A DNA stretch of 64,000 nucleotides from Sphingomonas sp. LY29 (GTDB taxonomy: Bacteria > Pseudomonadota > Alphaproteobacteria > Sphingomonadales > Sphingomonadaceae): NCBI RefSeq assembly GCF_035593985.1, contig NZ_CP141587.1:1734001-1798000 (forward strand), given 5' to 3'. The stretch's first letter is position 1. Each line of letters opens with the position of its first letter. Under the pieces are notes generated by a model, which was not told where the DNA came from, ran no database searches, and worked only from the letters and a program-made list of their open reading frames with translations. Below are positions 18,647 through 28,124 of this stretch, in pieces. A program made the position numbers and the translations under genes.

Positions 18647-19750
18647 TCACTCGGCGTCGACCACGCCGCGCCGGATCTGGTCGAGCTCGATCGATTCAAA
18701 CAGCGCCTTGAAGTTGCCCTCGCCGAAGCCTTCGTTGCCCTTGCGCTGGATCACTTCGAAGAAGATCGGTCCGATCACGTTCTGGGTGAAGATCTGCAGC
18801 AGCAGGCCTTGCCCCTCGGTCGGCGCGCCGTCGAGCAGGATGCCGCGCTTCTCGAGTTCGGCGGTCGGCTCGCCATGCTCCGGGACGCGGATGTCGAGCA
18901 ACTCGTAATAGGTATCGGGCGTCGCCTGGAACGGGATGCCGCGCGCGGCGAGTACGTCGACTGCCTTGACGATGTCGTCGGAACCGAGCGCGATGTGCTG
19001 GATGCCTTCGCCCTTATATTCGCGCAGGAATTCCTCGATCTGGCTCTTGTCGTCCTGGCTCTCGTTGAGCGGGATGCGGATCTTGCCGCAGGGGCTCGTC
19101 ATCGCCTTGGAGAAAAGGCCGGTGACCTTGCCCTCGATGTCGAAGTAACGGATTTCACGGAAGTTGAAGAGCTTCTCATAGAAGCCGGCCCACTGCGCCA
19201 TGTTGCCGCGATTCACGTTGTGGGTGAGGTGATCGATGTAGGTCAGGTGCGAGGCGTGATCGCGCTCGATCGCCTCGGCATCGTCGAAGAAGTCGAAGTC
19301 GATGTCGTAGATGCTGCCGGCGTCGGCGTAGCGATCGACGAAATAGAGGCGTGATCCGCCGATGCCTTCAATCGCCTTGAGGTCGAATTCGCCCTCGGCA
19401 GCGTCACCGACGACGTTGGTCGCGCCCAGGTCGAGCGCGCGCTGATGCGCGGCATTGGCGTCCTTGACCCTGAACGCCATGGCGCAGGCGCAGGGGCCGT
19501 GGTCCCTGGCGAACTGTTCGGCGAAGCTGTTGGGTTCAGCATTGATGATGAAGTTGATGTCGTTCTGGCGGTGCAGCGTGACGTTCTTGCGCTTGTGCTT
19601 GGCGACCGCCGGGAAGCCCATCTTGGTGAACAGCGAGCGAAGGAGTTCGGGATCCGGGGCGGCATATTCGACGAATTCGAACCCGTCAGTGCCCATCGGG
19701 TTCTCGAGGCCCAGCGGTCCAAGGTCGATCGAGGGGGCGGCAGTGGCCAT
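18647..19750 (-). CDS. hppD: 4-hydroxyphenylpyruvate dioxygenase
   Basis: 367 residues, close to the bacterial family length. It converts 4-hydroxyphenylpyruvate to homogentisate in tyrosine catabolism. The iron ligands are visible: His174 in YIDHLTHNV, His252 in GIQHIAL and Glu332 in [10 protein letters not shown]. Two vicinal-oxygen-chelate domains are intact, and the N-terminal part (residues 1-150) is complete. First gene of the operon with the thiolase and paaD, divergent from the pterin-4a-carbinolamine dehydratase at 19849. No homogentisate dioxygenase or maleylacetoacetate isomerase gene is seen here. Confidence 0.95.
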   Translation of the reverse strand: MATAAPSIDLGPLGLENPMGTDGFEFVEYAAPDPELLRSLFTKMGFPAVAKHKRKNVTLHRQNDINFIINAEPNSFAEQFARDHGPCACAMAFRVKDANAAHQRALDLGATNVVGDAAEGEFDLKAIEGIGGSRLYFVDRYADAGSIYDIDFDFFDDAEAIERDHASHLTYIDHLTHNVNRGNMAQWAGFYEKLFNFREIRYFDIEGKVTGLFSKAMTSPCGKIRIPLNESQDDKSQIEEFLREYKGEGIQHIALGSDDIVKAVDVLAARGIPFQATPDTYYELLDIRVPEHGEPTAELEKRGILLDGAPTEGQGLLLQIFTQNVIGPIFFEVIQRKGNEGFGEGNFKALFESIELDQIRRGVVDAE

Positions 19751-19848
19751 GACTTCTCTCCTGAATTGTTGTCGCCCCTCTGCGCCGAGCGCGGTGGCTT
19801 TTCAAGAGAACCAGTCTCGCAGCAGCGCTCAGAACATCCTATAGAACG

Positions 19849-20100
19849 ATGATGAACACGCCCGACGGATGGTCCAAGAGCAACGACGGCCTTGCGATCA
19901 AGAAGAGCTTCCGCTTTCCCGACTTTTCGGAGGCGTTCGGCTTCCTGACGCGGGTGGCGATGCACGCCGAAAAGGTCGACCATCATCCCGAATTCACGAG
20001 CGTCTGGAATCGCGTGGACTTTCGCCTGACGAGCCACGACGCGGGCGGTGTGACCGACCGGGATATCGACTTGGCGAGGGCGATTGACGCCCTCGCCTGA
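19849..20100 (+). CDS. phhB: Pterin-4a-carbinolamine dehydratase
   Basis: 83 residues, the small size normal for the family. The active-site pattern EKVDHHPEF (His45, His46) followed by the TSHDAGG segment (His63) and the terminal [13 protein letters not shown] helix are diagnostic. The enzyme dehydrates the 4a-hydroxy-tetrahydropterin made by phenylalanine hydroxylase. It is divergent from hppD with ~98 bp between starts, so phenylalanine-to-tyrosine and tyrosine breakdown functions share a control region. Two consecutive ATG codons leave the start uncertain by one residue. The stop lies inside a 16-bp palindrome shared with the next gene. Confidence 0.9.
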   Translation: MMNTPDGWSKSNDGLAIKKSFRFPDFSEAFGFLTRVAMHAEKVDHHPEFTSVWNRVDFRLTSHDAGGVTDRDIDLARAIDALA

Positions 20101-20110
20101 TCGATCAGGC
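20095..20110. repeat. 16-bp perfect palindrome spanning two convergent stop codons
   Basis: GCCTGATCGATCAGGC contains the TGA of phhB on the plus strand and the TGA of the L,D-transpeptidase gene on the minus strand. It could form a short stem in either transcript, but there is no T-tract, so a terminator role is uncertain. Confidence 0.6.
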
Positions 20111-20653
20111 AGCGATCATCACGTGGTCGCCGACGCCCGTCGTGCTGAAAAGCTTCTGCGCGAACTTCGCGGGAAGGCGGATGCAGCCGTGGCTTGCGGC
20201 ATACCCCGGGAGCGCACCGGCGTGAAGCGCGATGCCCCACTTGTCGAGGCGCTGCATGAACGGCATCGGCGCATTGTCGTACTTGCGGCTACGATGCATC
20301 GTCTTCTTCTCGAGGATCGGGAAGATGCCGGTCGGGGTCGGATTCTTGTCGGTCCCGCTCGAGATGGTCGACACGGCCGCAAGTTCGTTACCGCGATACA
20401 GATAGGCCATCTGGTCAGACAGGCTGACGACTACTCGTGACTCGCCGGTCGTCGGCGCGTCGGCGGCCCACAGATACTGTCCGGGCTTCAGGACCTTTTT
20501 GCCGAACTTGTCCTGCATATCCATGCGGGCGGTTTCGGCGGCGCCGAGCGCAGCCATCTTGGCCGCTTCGGTCTCGAAGGTGGCGAACGCGGGAGTCATC
20601 GGGGCGGACAGGGCGACAAAACCCGCCGCCAGCGCGAGAGCTAGCTTGTTCAT
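20105..20653 (-). CDS. Periplasmic L,D-transpeptidase (YkuD family)
   Basis: 182 residues. A signal peptide is visible (MNKLALALAAGFVALSAPMTPAFA). The YkuD catalytic signature HAGALPGYAASHGCIRLP places His144, Ser154, His155 and the nucleophile Cys157; the preceding RVVVSLSDQMAYLYRGNEL and NPTPTGIFPI segments are typical of the domain. The enzyme would form 3-3 cross-links in peptidoglycan or attach proteins to it. There is no LysM or peptidoglycan-binding repeat. It is a stand-alone gene, convergent with phhB. Confidence 0.93.
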   Translation of the reverse strand: MNKLALALAAGFVALSAPMTPAFATFETEAAKMAALGAAETARMDMQDKFGKKVLKPGQYLWAADAPTTGESRVVVSLSDQMAYLYRGNELAAVSTISSGTDKNPTPTGIFPILEKKTMHRSRKYDNAPMPFMQRLDKWGIALHAGALPGYAASHGCIRLPAKFAQKLFSTTGVGDHVMIAA

Positions 20654-20797
20654 TTTCCGTCTCTTTAAAAGCAGTTACGTTTGAATGGACAATGCTAACG
20701 TGGAACCTTAGTTCCAATAATTATGCATGCGAAACGAGATGCTGGCGCGAAGCTGTTCGGCTCGATCCTGCGGCAAATTTATCGTCGCTGAAGGAAA

Positions 20798-20873
20798 TGG
20801 TGCCGCTTACAGGACTCGAACCTGTGACCCCCTCATTACGAATGAGGTGCTCTACCAACTGAGCTAAAGCGGC
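20798..20873 (-). tRNA. tRNA-Thr (anticodon CGT)
   Basis: The minus strand from 20873 reads a complete 76-nt cloverleaf. The 7-bp acceptor stem is GCCGCTT with AAGCGGC, and the D-arm contains AGCTCAGTTGGTAGAGC. The anticodon stem CTCAT/ATGAG has loop TCGTA centred on CGT, and the T-arm is ACAGGTTCGAGTCCTGT. The encoded CCA is at 20798-20800. The CGT anticodon reads ACG threonine codons. The gene stands alone between the L,D-transpeptidase promoter region and the PAS-like gene. Confidence 0.97.
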
Positions 20874-20952
20874 TCGCCTGGCGGCGTGCGGGGTGCGCCC
20901 TACACGCCCTCGCGCAGCGCGGCAAGGGTCGCTTGGGACGGGCGCTCGAAAC

Positions 20953-22338
20953 ATGATTAACGCTTTGGCAACGCTTCATCGGCACATTCATGGCGAACTT
21001 GGCTTTGCTGGGATTTTGCGCGTGGACAGCTATTCGGATCATGTGAGCGACTATGAGGCGCCGACGCTTAGCGCCGCCTCTCCGGAGGATGTCGCCGCGG
21101 CGATCGGCTCCGACGAGCGGCGCATGCATGTCCGCGCCTATAACTACTGGTGCTCGCTGCTCGACGGCCGCGACTATCCCTCGATCGAGGATCTGGAGCC
21201 CGGCGACATCCAGGACTTCGGGCCGCATTCGGTCTTGCTGGACTTCACCGAGGGCACCGCCAACCCGGCGACCCCCTACATCGGCACCGCGATCCGCACC
21301 GAGTGCGACCTGGCCGACGACATTCGCACGATCGACGACGTGCCCAGCCGCTCGCTGCTGTCGCGCCTGACCGACCATTATCTGCAGATCATCGCCAACC
21401 GCGCGCCGATCGGGTTCGAGGCGGAATTCGTCAACCAACGCGGCCGTTCGATCTTCTATCGCGGGATCCTGATGCCGTTCAGTTCGGACGGCGACACGAT
21501 CGATTTCATCTACGGCGTCATCAACTGGAAGGATTCGGGCGAGGCCGCCGAAGTCCCGACGACGCTTCGTGCCGAGCTCCCGCCGCTTGAACCGGAAGTC
21601 GCCGAGGAGGAGGAAGACGAAGACGTTCTCGACCTCGTCGAAACCGCCGAAGCGCCGGTGGCCGTGCCGCACCTGTCGTGGGAAGACGGCCCGCTGGCCG
21701 ATGCCGATCCGTCGGAAGACGACGGTGAAGAGCTCGCCATCGAGCTCGACGCGGACGCCGGCCTCGCCGATCGCCTGTGGGCCGCGCGGGAGAGCGCCGA
21801 GGTTTGCAAGCAGGCCGACGGCCGCAGCCGCGCCGCGCTCTACCGCGCGCTCGCCATGGCTTATGATTTCGCCGTCGCCGCGCGCCGCGTGCCCGAGGAC
21901 TATGCCGAGATCCTCGACGATGCCGGCGTGAAGGCTCAGGCCCGCGCGCCGATGACGCCGATCGTCAAGCTCGTCTTCGGCATCGACTACGACAAGACCC
22001 GCCTGACCGAATTTGCCGCCGCGCTCAGCAATGCCGAGCGTGAAGGCGTGGACTTCGGAGGCTTCGAGGCGTTCCTCGACGCGGCCGAAGGCGGCCTGAA
22101 GGGCCTCGTCGCCGCCGAGCGCAAGGCGCGTCGGCCCGATCGTCCGGTGGTCGACAAGGCCGCGACCGCCCGCACCGCGCTGCGCGCGTCGCCCGGCATC
22201 GCGCTCGCCGACCTGCCCACCAACGAAGAATTTGCGCTGGTCCTCACTCGCCGCAACGCCGCCGGGGTTCACGAAGTTGTCCGGCTCGTCTCCGACGAAG
22301 GGCTGCTCGACCGGGCACTCGTCCGCGCCGCTTCCTGA
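20953..22338 (+). CDS. PAS-like domain protein with acidic linker
   Basis: 461 residues from the ATG at 20953; a GTG at 21022 (reading VDSYSDHVSDYE) is an alternative. Residues ~40-200 (HVRAYNYWCSLLDGRDYPS, VLLDFTEG, FEAEFVNQRGRSIFYRGILM, DFIYGVINWK) have the look of a degenerate PAS sensor. A strongly acidic linker (about 215-265, rich in Glu and Asp) separates it from an alanine-rich helical C-terminal half. There are no kinase, cyclase or DNA-binding motifs and no membrane segment. It appears conserved-type sphingomonad material, but I cannot name a function. Confidence 0.65.
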   Translation: MINALATLHRHIHGELGFAGILRVDSYSDHVSDYEAPTLSAASPEDVAAAIGSDERRMHVRAYNYWCSLLDGRDYPSIEDLEPGDIQDFGPHSVLLDFTEGTANPATPYIGTAIRTECDLADDIRTIDDVPSRSLLSRLTDHYLQIIANRAPIGFEAEFVNQRGRSIFYRGILMPFSSDGDTIDFIYGVINWKDSGEAAEVPTTLRAELPPLEPEVAEEEEDEDVLDLVETAEAPVAVPHLSWEDGPLADADPSEDDGEELAIELDADAGLADRLWAARESAEVCKQADGRSRAALYRALAMAYDFAVAARRVPEDYAEILDDAGVKAQARAPMTPIVKLVFGIDYDKTRLTEFAAALSNAEREGVDFGGFEAFLDAAEGGLKGLVAAERKARRPDRPVVDKAATARTALRASPGIALADLPTNEEFALVLTRRNAAGVHEVVRLVSDEGLLDRALVRAAS

Positions 22339-22425
22339 CGCGCCCGCCCGGAGCGCTGTTGCCTAACGCGGCGGGCCGGACTAGGCCCCCGCGCATCGCC
22401 AGACATTCCGGAGCCCGGTAGAATC

Positions 22426-25400
22426 ATGACGGCCAACACGCGCAAAGGCGCGGCGATCACCCATTCGATGCAACAGGCGCTCATCGGCAGCGCACTTCCC
22501 GGAGACCTCGACCATTTCGGGGCCGACGATCAGGCGGAGGCCGCGCGCTTCACCGCCGAAGTCGCCGCCGATCGCAAACCCGGTGAGTTGGTGGTCCGGA
22601 TCGAATCGACCGGCGGCGAAGCCGGGCGACGGCGGATGCGGCTGGTCCTGGTCAATGACGACATGCCGTTCCTGGTCGACAGTGTCGCTGGCGCGATCGC
22701 GGCGCGCGGCTTGACGATCCACCAGCTTCTGCACCCGATCATCAAGGTGACCCGCGGTGCCGACGGCGGCCTGGAGAAGCTGGGCGAGGGCGCGTCTGAA
22801 TCGATCATCTACCTCGAGCTAGACCGCGCCGACGCGCGTGGCCGGCAGGAACTGGTGGCCGAACTGAAAGCCGTGCTCGCCGACGTCCGCGCGGCGGTGA
22901 CCGACTGGCGCACGATGCGCGCGTCGATGGTCGAGGACGCAGCATCGATCGAGGCCGAGGACGCCGAAGGGGCGGCGCTGATCCGCTGGCTGGCCGACGA
23001 CAATTTCACGTTGCTTGGCCACGCTTCGGTCAAGGCCGACAATGAATTCGGCGAAGGCCGCGGCATCCTTCGCGACGAACTGGCTCTGTGGGACGAACCG
23101 ATCGCCCAGGCAGCGCGGACGCAGCTTGAGCGTGACGGAAGCAACCTGCTCCTGCTCAAGTCGGATCGCATTTCGCCGGTGCATCGCCGCGTCCCGCTCG
23201 ACGCGATCATCGTAAAGCGTTCGGACGGAACGCTGTCGATCCATACCGGCCTGTGGACCAGCGCCGCGCTTCGCGCGCCCGCCGAGGAAGTGCCGATCCT
23301 CCGCGACCGGCTGATCGCGCTCGATCGCCAATTGGGTTTCGCGCCGTCGAGCCACGGCGGCAAGGCGCTCGCGCACGCGATTTCGACGCTGCCGCACGAC
23401 CTGCTGATCAGTTTCGCCCCGGACGAAGTGCGCCAGGTCGCGACCGTGGCCATGTCGCTCGCCGATCGACCGCGCCCGACCCTGCTGCTGCTTCCGGGCG
23501 CGCTCGGGCGGCATCTCTATTCGCTTGTGTGGTTGCCGCGCGACGATTTGACGACCGCGCGCCGCAAGGCGATCCTCGCCATGCTCGAACAGGCGACCGG
23601 CGCGCCGGTGTCGAATTGGTCGGTCGAACTCGGCGACGGCGAGCTGGCGCTGCTCCGCTACACGCTCAAGACTTCGGTCGACACGGTCGTGCCGTCGGTC
23701 GCCGCACTCGATGCGCGCCTCGACGAAATGGTTCGCGGCTGGGCGCCTGCGGTCGAATCCGCGCTGGTCGAGCGGGTGGGATCGGGCCGCGCGACGCGGT
23801 TGGCGTTCACCTATCTTGGCGCCATTCCCGAAGCCTACCGCGCCCGCGTCACCGCGGAAGATGCGGCCGAGGATATCCTCCGCCTGTCCGGCCTTGGTGA
23901 CGGCGACGAGCGCGGCGTTCGCCTTTATCGCTCGGCGCGCGACAAGGGCTGCGAGCTTCACCTGAAAGCTTATCGCGCCTCGGCGTTGATCCCGCTGTCC
24001 GAAGCCGTGCCGGTGCTGGAGAATTTCGGCTTCCGGGTGCTCGAGGAAAATCCGACGACGCTCGACAAGTCGATCGGCCACATCCACAATTTCCACGTCG
24101 AGCTGCCCAATTGCAGCGATCTCGACGGCATCCTGGCGCGCGCGCCGATGGTCGAAAAGGCGATTGCCAATGTGCTCGGCAAGCGCGCCGAGGACGACGA
24201 ATTCAACCAGCTGGTGCTCGTCGCCGGACTTCATCCGAAGGCCGTCGTCTGGCTGCGCAGCTGGTTCCGCTACCTACGCCAGACCGGCGTCGCCTATGGC
24301 CTGCTGACCGTGGTCGAAGCGCTGCGCCGTGCGCCGCTGGCCACGACCGCGCTGATCGACCTGTTCACCGCGTCGCACGATCCGTCGGCGTCGAGCGGAC
24401 GCGAGGCCGCGATTAAAGCCGCAGCCGATGCGTTCGACGATGCGCTGAAGGACGTTCGCGGGATCGACGACGATCGTATCCTGCGCCTGCTGCGCGCGGT
24501 CGTCGGCGCGACGCTCCGCACCAACGCATTCTCGCCGGCCGCGGCCGAGGCGCTCGCCTACAAGATCGACAGCAAGCAGGTCCCTGGCCTGCCCGCGCCG
24601 GTCCCTTATCGCGAAATCTGGGTCTACAGTCCGCGCGTCGAGGGCATCCATCTTCGCGGCGGCCCGATCGCGCGTGGCGGCCTGCGCTGGTCCGACCGGC
24701 GCGACGATTTCCGCACCGAGATCCTCGGCCTGATGAAGGCGCAGATGGTCAAGAATGCCGTGATCGTTCCGACCGGGGCGAAGGGCGGCTTCTATGCCAA
24801 GCAACTGCCCAACCCGGCGGTCGATCGCGACGCGTGGATGACCGAAGGCACCGAAAGCTATCGCATCTTCATCCGCTCGCTGCTGTCGGTCACCGACAAC
24901 ATCGTCGAGGACAAGGTCGTCCACCCCGACAAGGTCGTCATCCACGACGGCGACGATCCCTATTTCGTCGTCGCCGCCGACAAGGGCACCGCCAGCTTCT
25001 CCGACGTCGCCAACGCGATCGCGCTGGAGCGCGGCTTCTGGTTGGGCGATGCCTTCGCCAGCGGCGGATCGAACGGCTACGACCACAAGGCGATGGGCAT
25101 CACCGCCAAGGGCGCGTGGATTTCGGTCCAGCGCCACTTCCTGGAAATGGGCGTCGACGTTCAGAAGGACCCCGTCCGCGTCGCGGGCTGCGGCGACATG
25201 TCGGGTGACGTGTTCGGCAACGGCATGTTGCTGTCGAAGTCGATCAAGCTGGTCGCCGCGTTCGACCACCGCCACATCTTCATCGATCCCGACCCCGACC
25301 CCGCCACCAGCTGGGCGGAGCGCGAGCGCATGTTCAACCTGCCGCGGTCAAGCTGGGACGATTACGACCGCAAGGCGCTGTCGAAGGGGGCAATGATCGT

Positions 25401-27051
25401 CCCGCGTAGCCAGAAGTCGATCGAACTGACCAAGGAAGCGCAGGCCGCGCTGGGCATCGAGGCAGCGACCATTGATCCAGGCAGCCTGATCACCGCGATC
25501 CTGCTGGCGCCGGTCGACCTGCTCTGGTTTGGCGGCATCGGCACCTACATCAAGGCGTCGTACCAGACCAACGCGCAGGTGGGCGATCCCGCCAATGACT
25601 CGCTCCGCGTCGACGCACGTGACGTGCGTGCAAAGGTCATCGGCGAAGGCGCGAATCTGGCGATCAACCAGGCCGCGCGGATCGAATTTTCGGAGCATGG
25701 CGGGCGGATCAACACCGACTTCATCGACAATTCGGCGGGCGTCGATTGTTCGGATAATGAGGTCAACATCAAGATCCCGCTCAACCGCGAGATGCGCGAA
25801 GGCCGGCTTGGCGAGGAAGAGCGCAACAAGCTTCTTGCCAGCATGACCGACGAGGTTGCCGAGCTGGTGCTGGAGGATAATCGCCTCCAGACGCTCGCGC
25901 TGTCGATCGCCGAGGCGCGCGGCGCGGCGGGCCTGCCGGGCTTCGTCCGCACGCTCGAAATGCTCGAGGCGAGCGGCCGGCTCGATCGCAAGGTCGAGGG
26001 CCTTGAAAGCAGCGACGAACTGCTTCGCCGCGGGATCGACGGGCGTGGGCTGACCCGGCCCGAACTGGCGGTGCTGCTGTCGATGTCGAAGCTGACGCTG
26101 CAGGCGGCGGCGGAAGAGCTCAAGCTCGCCGACGATCCGACCATGCAGGACGAATTGATGGCGGCCTTCCCCGCGCCGATGCGCAAGAAGCATCGCGAGG
26201 CGATCCTGGCCCACCGTCTTCGGCACCAGATCGTCGCGACCAAGGTCGCTAATCGCCTCGTCAATCGCCTCGGGCCGAGCGTCGCGCTCGACATGACAGA
26301 GGAAGAAGGCGTCGGCATGCCGCAGGTGGTCACCGCCTTCCTCGTCACCGAACGGCTGCTCGATCTTCCCAAGCTGTGGGAGCGCATCGAGGCGGCGCCG
26401 ATCTCGGAAAAGGTCCGCATCGACCTGTTCGCGCTCGCCGCGAAGAGCGTTCGCAACCACCTCAGCGACGTGATCCGCGCGGCGGCGGGCGAGACCAGCG
26501 TTGCGGCCGTCGCCGACCTGCTCAGCCCCGGCCTCGAAAAGGTCGCCGCCAAGGCGGCGGGCCTGATCAAGGCCGAGGTTCGCGGCGAGGCAACGGCGCG
26601 CCGTTCGCGGCTCGAAGCTCTGACCGGCGATCCGAAGATCGTCGATGCGCTGGTCAAGCTGTTCGAACTCGACGGCGTGTTCGGGATCGCGGCGATGGGC
26701 GCCCGGCGCAACATCGACGAGCTTGCCATCACCCGCGCCTACACGCGGCTTGGCGAAGTGCTCGGAATCGATTGGGCGCAGGGCCAGGTCGCGCGGTTCG
26801 TGCCGACCGACCAGTGGGAACGGCTGCTGGCCGCCAACCTGTCGCGCGATTTCGAACAGCTTCGAATCGACTTCCTCAACCGCGCGCGCGGCGAGGATCC
26901 CGATGAAAGCGTCGAGCGCTGGGTCGATCGCAATCCCAAGCGGATCGCGCAGTTCCGCCAGCTGATCGAACGCGCCAAGCTGTCGGGCGCGGCCAGTGCC
27001 CCGATGCTGGCGCAGATCGCCAGCCAGGCGCGGATCCTGCTGTCGCGCTAG
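22426..27051 (+). CDS. gdhB: NAD-specific glutamate dehydrogenase, large (~180 kDa) type
   Basis: 1541 residues, matching the large GDH class. It oxidises glutamate to 2-oxoglutarate and ammonia with NAD. The catalytic core starts about residue 745: GGLRWSDRRDDFRTEILGL, KNAVIVPTGAKGGF with the reactive Lys region, and later GEGANLAINQAARIEFSEHG and NTDFIDNSAGVDCSDNEVN (about 1072-1115). The ~700-residue N-terminal section (ACT-like segments such as DMPFLVDSVAGAIAARGLT) and the long helical C-terminus are normal for this class and probably regulatory. The ATP-grasp gene begins 2 nt downstream, so the two are co-transcribed. Confidence 0.94.
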   Translation: MTANTRKGAAITHSMQQALIGSALPGDLDHFGADDQAEAARFTAEVAADRKPGELVVRIESTGGEAGRRRMRLVLVNDDMPFLVDSVAGAIAARGLTIHQLLHPIIKVTRGADGGLEKLGEGASESIIYLELDRADARGRQELVAELKAVLADVRAAVTDWRTMRASMVEDAASIEAEDAEGAALIRWLADDNFTLLGHASVKADNEFGEGRGILRDELALWDEPIAQAARTQLERDGSNLLLLKSDRISPVHRRVPLDAIIVKRSDGTLSIHTGLWTSAALRAPAEEVPILRDRLIALDRQLGFAPSSHGGKALAHAISTLPHDLLISFAPDEVRQVATVAMSLADRPRPTLLLLPGALGRHLYSLVWLPRDDLTTARRKAILAMLEQATGAPVSNWSVELGDGELALLRYTLKTSVDTVVPSVAALDARLDEMVRGWAPAVESALVERVGSGRATRLAFTYLGAIPEAYRARVTAEDAAEDILRLSGLGDGDERGVRLYRSARDKGCELHLKAYRASALIPLSEAVPVLENFGFRVLEENPTTLDKSIGHIHNFHVELPNCSDLDGILARAPMVEKAIANVLGKRAEDDEFNQLVLVAGLHPKAVVWLRSWFRYLRQTGVAYGLLTVVEALRRAPLATTALIDLFTASHDPSASSGREAAIKAAADAFDDALKDVRGIDDDRILRLLRAVVGATLRTNAFSPAAAEALAYKIDSKQVPGLPAPVPYREIWVYSPRVEGIHLRGGPIARGGLRWSDRRDDFRTEILGLMKAQMVKNAVIVPTGAKGGFYAKQLPNPAVDRDAWMTEGTESYRIFIRSLLSVTDNIVEDKVVHPDKVVIHDGDDPYFVVAADKGTASFSDVANAIALERGFWLGDAFASGGSNGYDHKAMGITAKGAWISVQRHFLEMGVDVQKDPVRVAGCGDMSGDVFGNGMLLSKSIKLVAAFDHRHIFIDPDPDPATSWAERERMFNLPRSSWDDYDRKALSKGAMIVPRSQKSIELTKEAQAALGIEAATIDPGSLITAILLAPVDLLWFGGIGTYIKASYQTNAQVGDPANDSLRVDARDVRAKVIGEGANLAINQAARIEFSEHGGRINTDFIDNSAGVDCSDNEVNIKIPLNREMREGRLGEEERNKLLASMTDEVAELVLEDNRLQTLALSIAEARGAAGLPGFVRTLEMLEASGRLDRKVEGLESSDELLRRGIDGRGLTRPELAVLLSMSKLTLQAAAEELKLADDPTMQDELMAAFPAPMRKKHREAILAHRLRHQIVATKVANRLVNRLGPSVALDMTEEEGVGMPQVVTAFLVTERLLDLPKLWERIEAAPISEKVRIDLFALAAKSVRNHLSDVIRAAAGETSVAAVADLLSPGLEKVAAKAAGLIKAEVRGEATARRSRLEALTGDPKIVDALVKLFELDGVFGIAAMGARRNIDELAITRAYTRLGEVLGIDWAQGQVARFVPTDQWERLLAANLSRDFEQLRIDFLNRARGEDPDESVERWVDRNPKRIAQFRQLIERAKLSGAASAPMLAQIASQARILLSR

Positions 27052-27053
27052 AA

Positions 27054-27917
27054 ATGCGTGCGATCGTCCTGACGCCTGCGGCGGATTATCCCGATCCGTG
27101 GGACTGGGCGTACGGCATCGAAGCGCGTGCTCTCGAAGCGGCGGGCTTCGTGGTCGAACCGCGCGCGTGGACCGATCCCGGCGATGTCGCGGGCGCTGAC
27201 GCAGTGCTCCCGCTGGTGGCATGGGGCTACGACCAGCGCGTCGCCGAGTGGCACGCTCTACTCGACCGCGCCGAGGCGGAGGGCTGGCCGATGATCAACG
27301 CGGCGCGGCTGCTGCGCTGGAACACCGACAAGGCGTATCTTGCCGAGCTCGGCGCGAAGGGCATTTCGGTCGTTCCGACGCGCGAATGCATGGCGCTGTC
27401 CCAGGACGACATTGAGGCCGCGCACGACGCCTTCGGCTCCGAACTGGTAATCAAGCCGCCCGTGTCGGCCAGCGCGGTTGGCACGCACCGGGTTCGACAG
27501 GGGGATAGCCTACCCACGTCAGCGCTTGGACAGCGGATGCTGATCCAGCCGTTCCAGAAAGCGATCGAGCGGGCCGGCGAATATTCGCTGATGATGTTTG
27601 CCGGCGAGCTTGGCCACGCGATCGTCAAGCGACCCAAGTCTGGCGACTTCCGCGTCCAGCCACACCTTGGTGGAAAGGACAGTGTCGCCGAGCCTCCTTC
27701 GGGCGCGCTCGAACTGGCACAATCGGCACTCGCGGCGGCGCCAGAACTTCCGACTTATGCGCGCGTGGACATGATCGAAACCAACGAGGGCGGTCTAGCG
27801 ATCATGGAAATCGAGCTGATCGAGCCCGCGCTGTTCCTCCACCAGTCGGCGGACTCGGCGGCCTTATTCGGGCGCGCGATCGCCGGCGCCGCCAAGGCTC
27901 TGCGCACGAAGGAATAG
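27054..27917 (+). CDS. ATP-grasp ligase of unknown substrate
   Basis: 287 residues, starting 2 nt after the GDH stop. ATP-grasp features: WNTDKAYLAELGAKGISVVPT, the ATP-binding KPPVSASAVGTHRV (about 138-151), ERAGEYSLMMFAGELGHAIVK with basic and acidic ligands, and a metal-binding MEIELIEPALFLH near the C-terminus. The overall shape resembles the glutathione-synthetase/DcsG-like branch, which joins a carboxylate to an amine through an acyl phosphate. Coupling to glutamate dehydrogenase suggests an amino-acid or 2-oxoglutarate-related substrate, but this is inference only. The last 54 nt overlap the convergent RHH gene. Confidence 0.8.
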   Translation: MRAIVLTPAADYPDPWDWAYGIEARALEAAGFVVEPRAWTDPGDVAGADAVLPLVAWGYDQRVAEWHALLDRAEAEGWPMINAARLLRWNTDKAYLAELGAKGISVVPTRECMALSQDDIEAAHDAFGSELVIKPPVSASAVGTHRVRQGDSLPTSALGQRMLIQPFQKAIERAGEYSLMMFAGELGHAIVKRPKSGDFRVQPHLGGKDSVAEPPSGALELAQSALAAAPELPTYARVDMIETNEGGLAIMEIELIEPALFLHQSADSAALFGRAIAGAAKALRTKE

Positions 27918-28124
27918 CCATTGGCGGATGGCGGACGTTAGGTTGGGCGGCCCGCCTGGCGTGTGGAGCCGCTCGGCATCGATCCGCGCGATCAGCGCGT
28001 TGACCGGCAGCCGTTCGGCCTCGGCCGCCTGCTCCAGCGATTGCCAGAACAGGGGCTCTAGGCTGATCGAGGTTTCATGGCCCGCGATGGTCACCGACCG
28101 CTTCGTGGGCGAACCCCATTGCAT
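27864..28124 (-). CDS. Ribbon-helix-helix (RHH_4-type) protein
   Basis: 86 residues from the ATG at 28124, whose first base is the last base of the phbB stop (TGATG). The sequence KRSVTIAGHETSISLEPLFW then a helix LPVNALIARIDAERL is the pattern of the RHH_4 family of small alphaproteobacterial DNA-binding-like proteins. A predicted role in transcription is plausible, but targets are unknown. Its 3' end overlaps the convergent ATP-grasp gene by 54 nt, which could produce antisense pairing of the two transcripts. Confidence 0.85.
   Translation of the reverse strand: MQWGSPTKRSVTIAGHETSISLEPLFWQSLEQAAEAERLPVNALIARIDAERLHTPGGPPNLTSAIRQWLFLRAQSLGGAGDRAPE

Noticed and set aside
22342..22376. Terminator after the PAS-like gene
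   Set aside because: A 7-bp GC repeat with a 21-nt loop and no T-run is expected often in such G+C-rich DNA.
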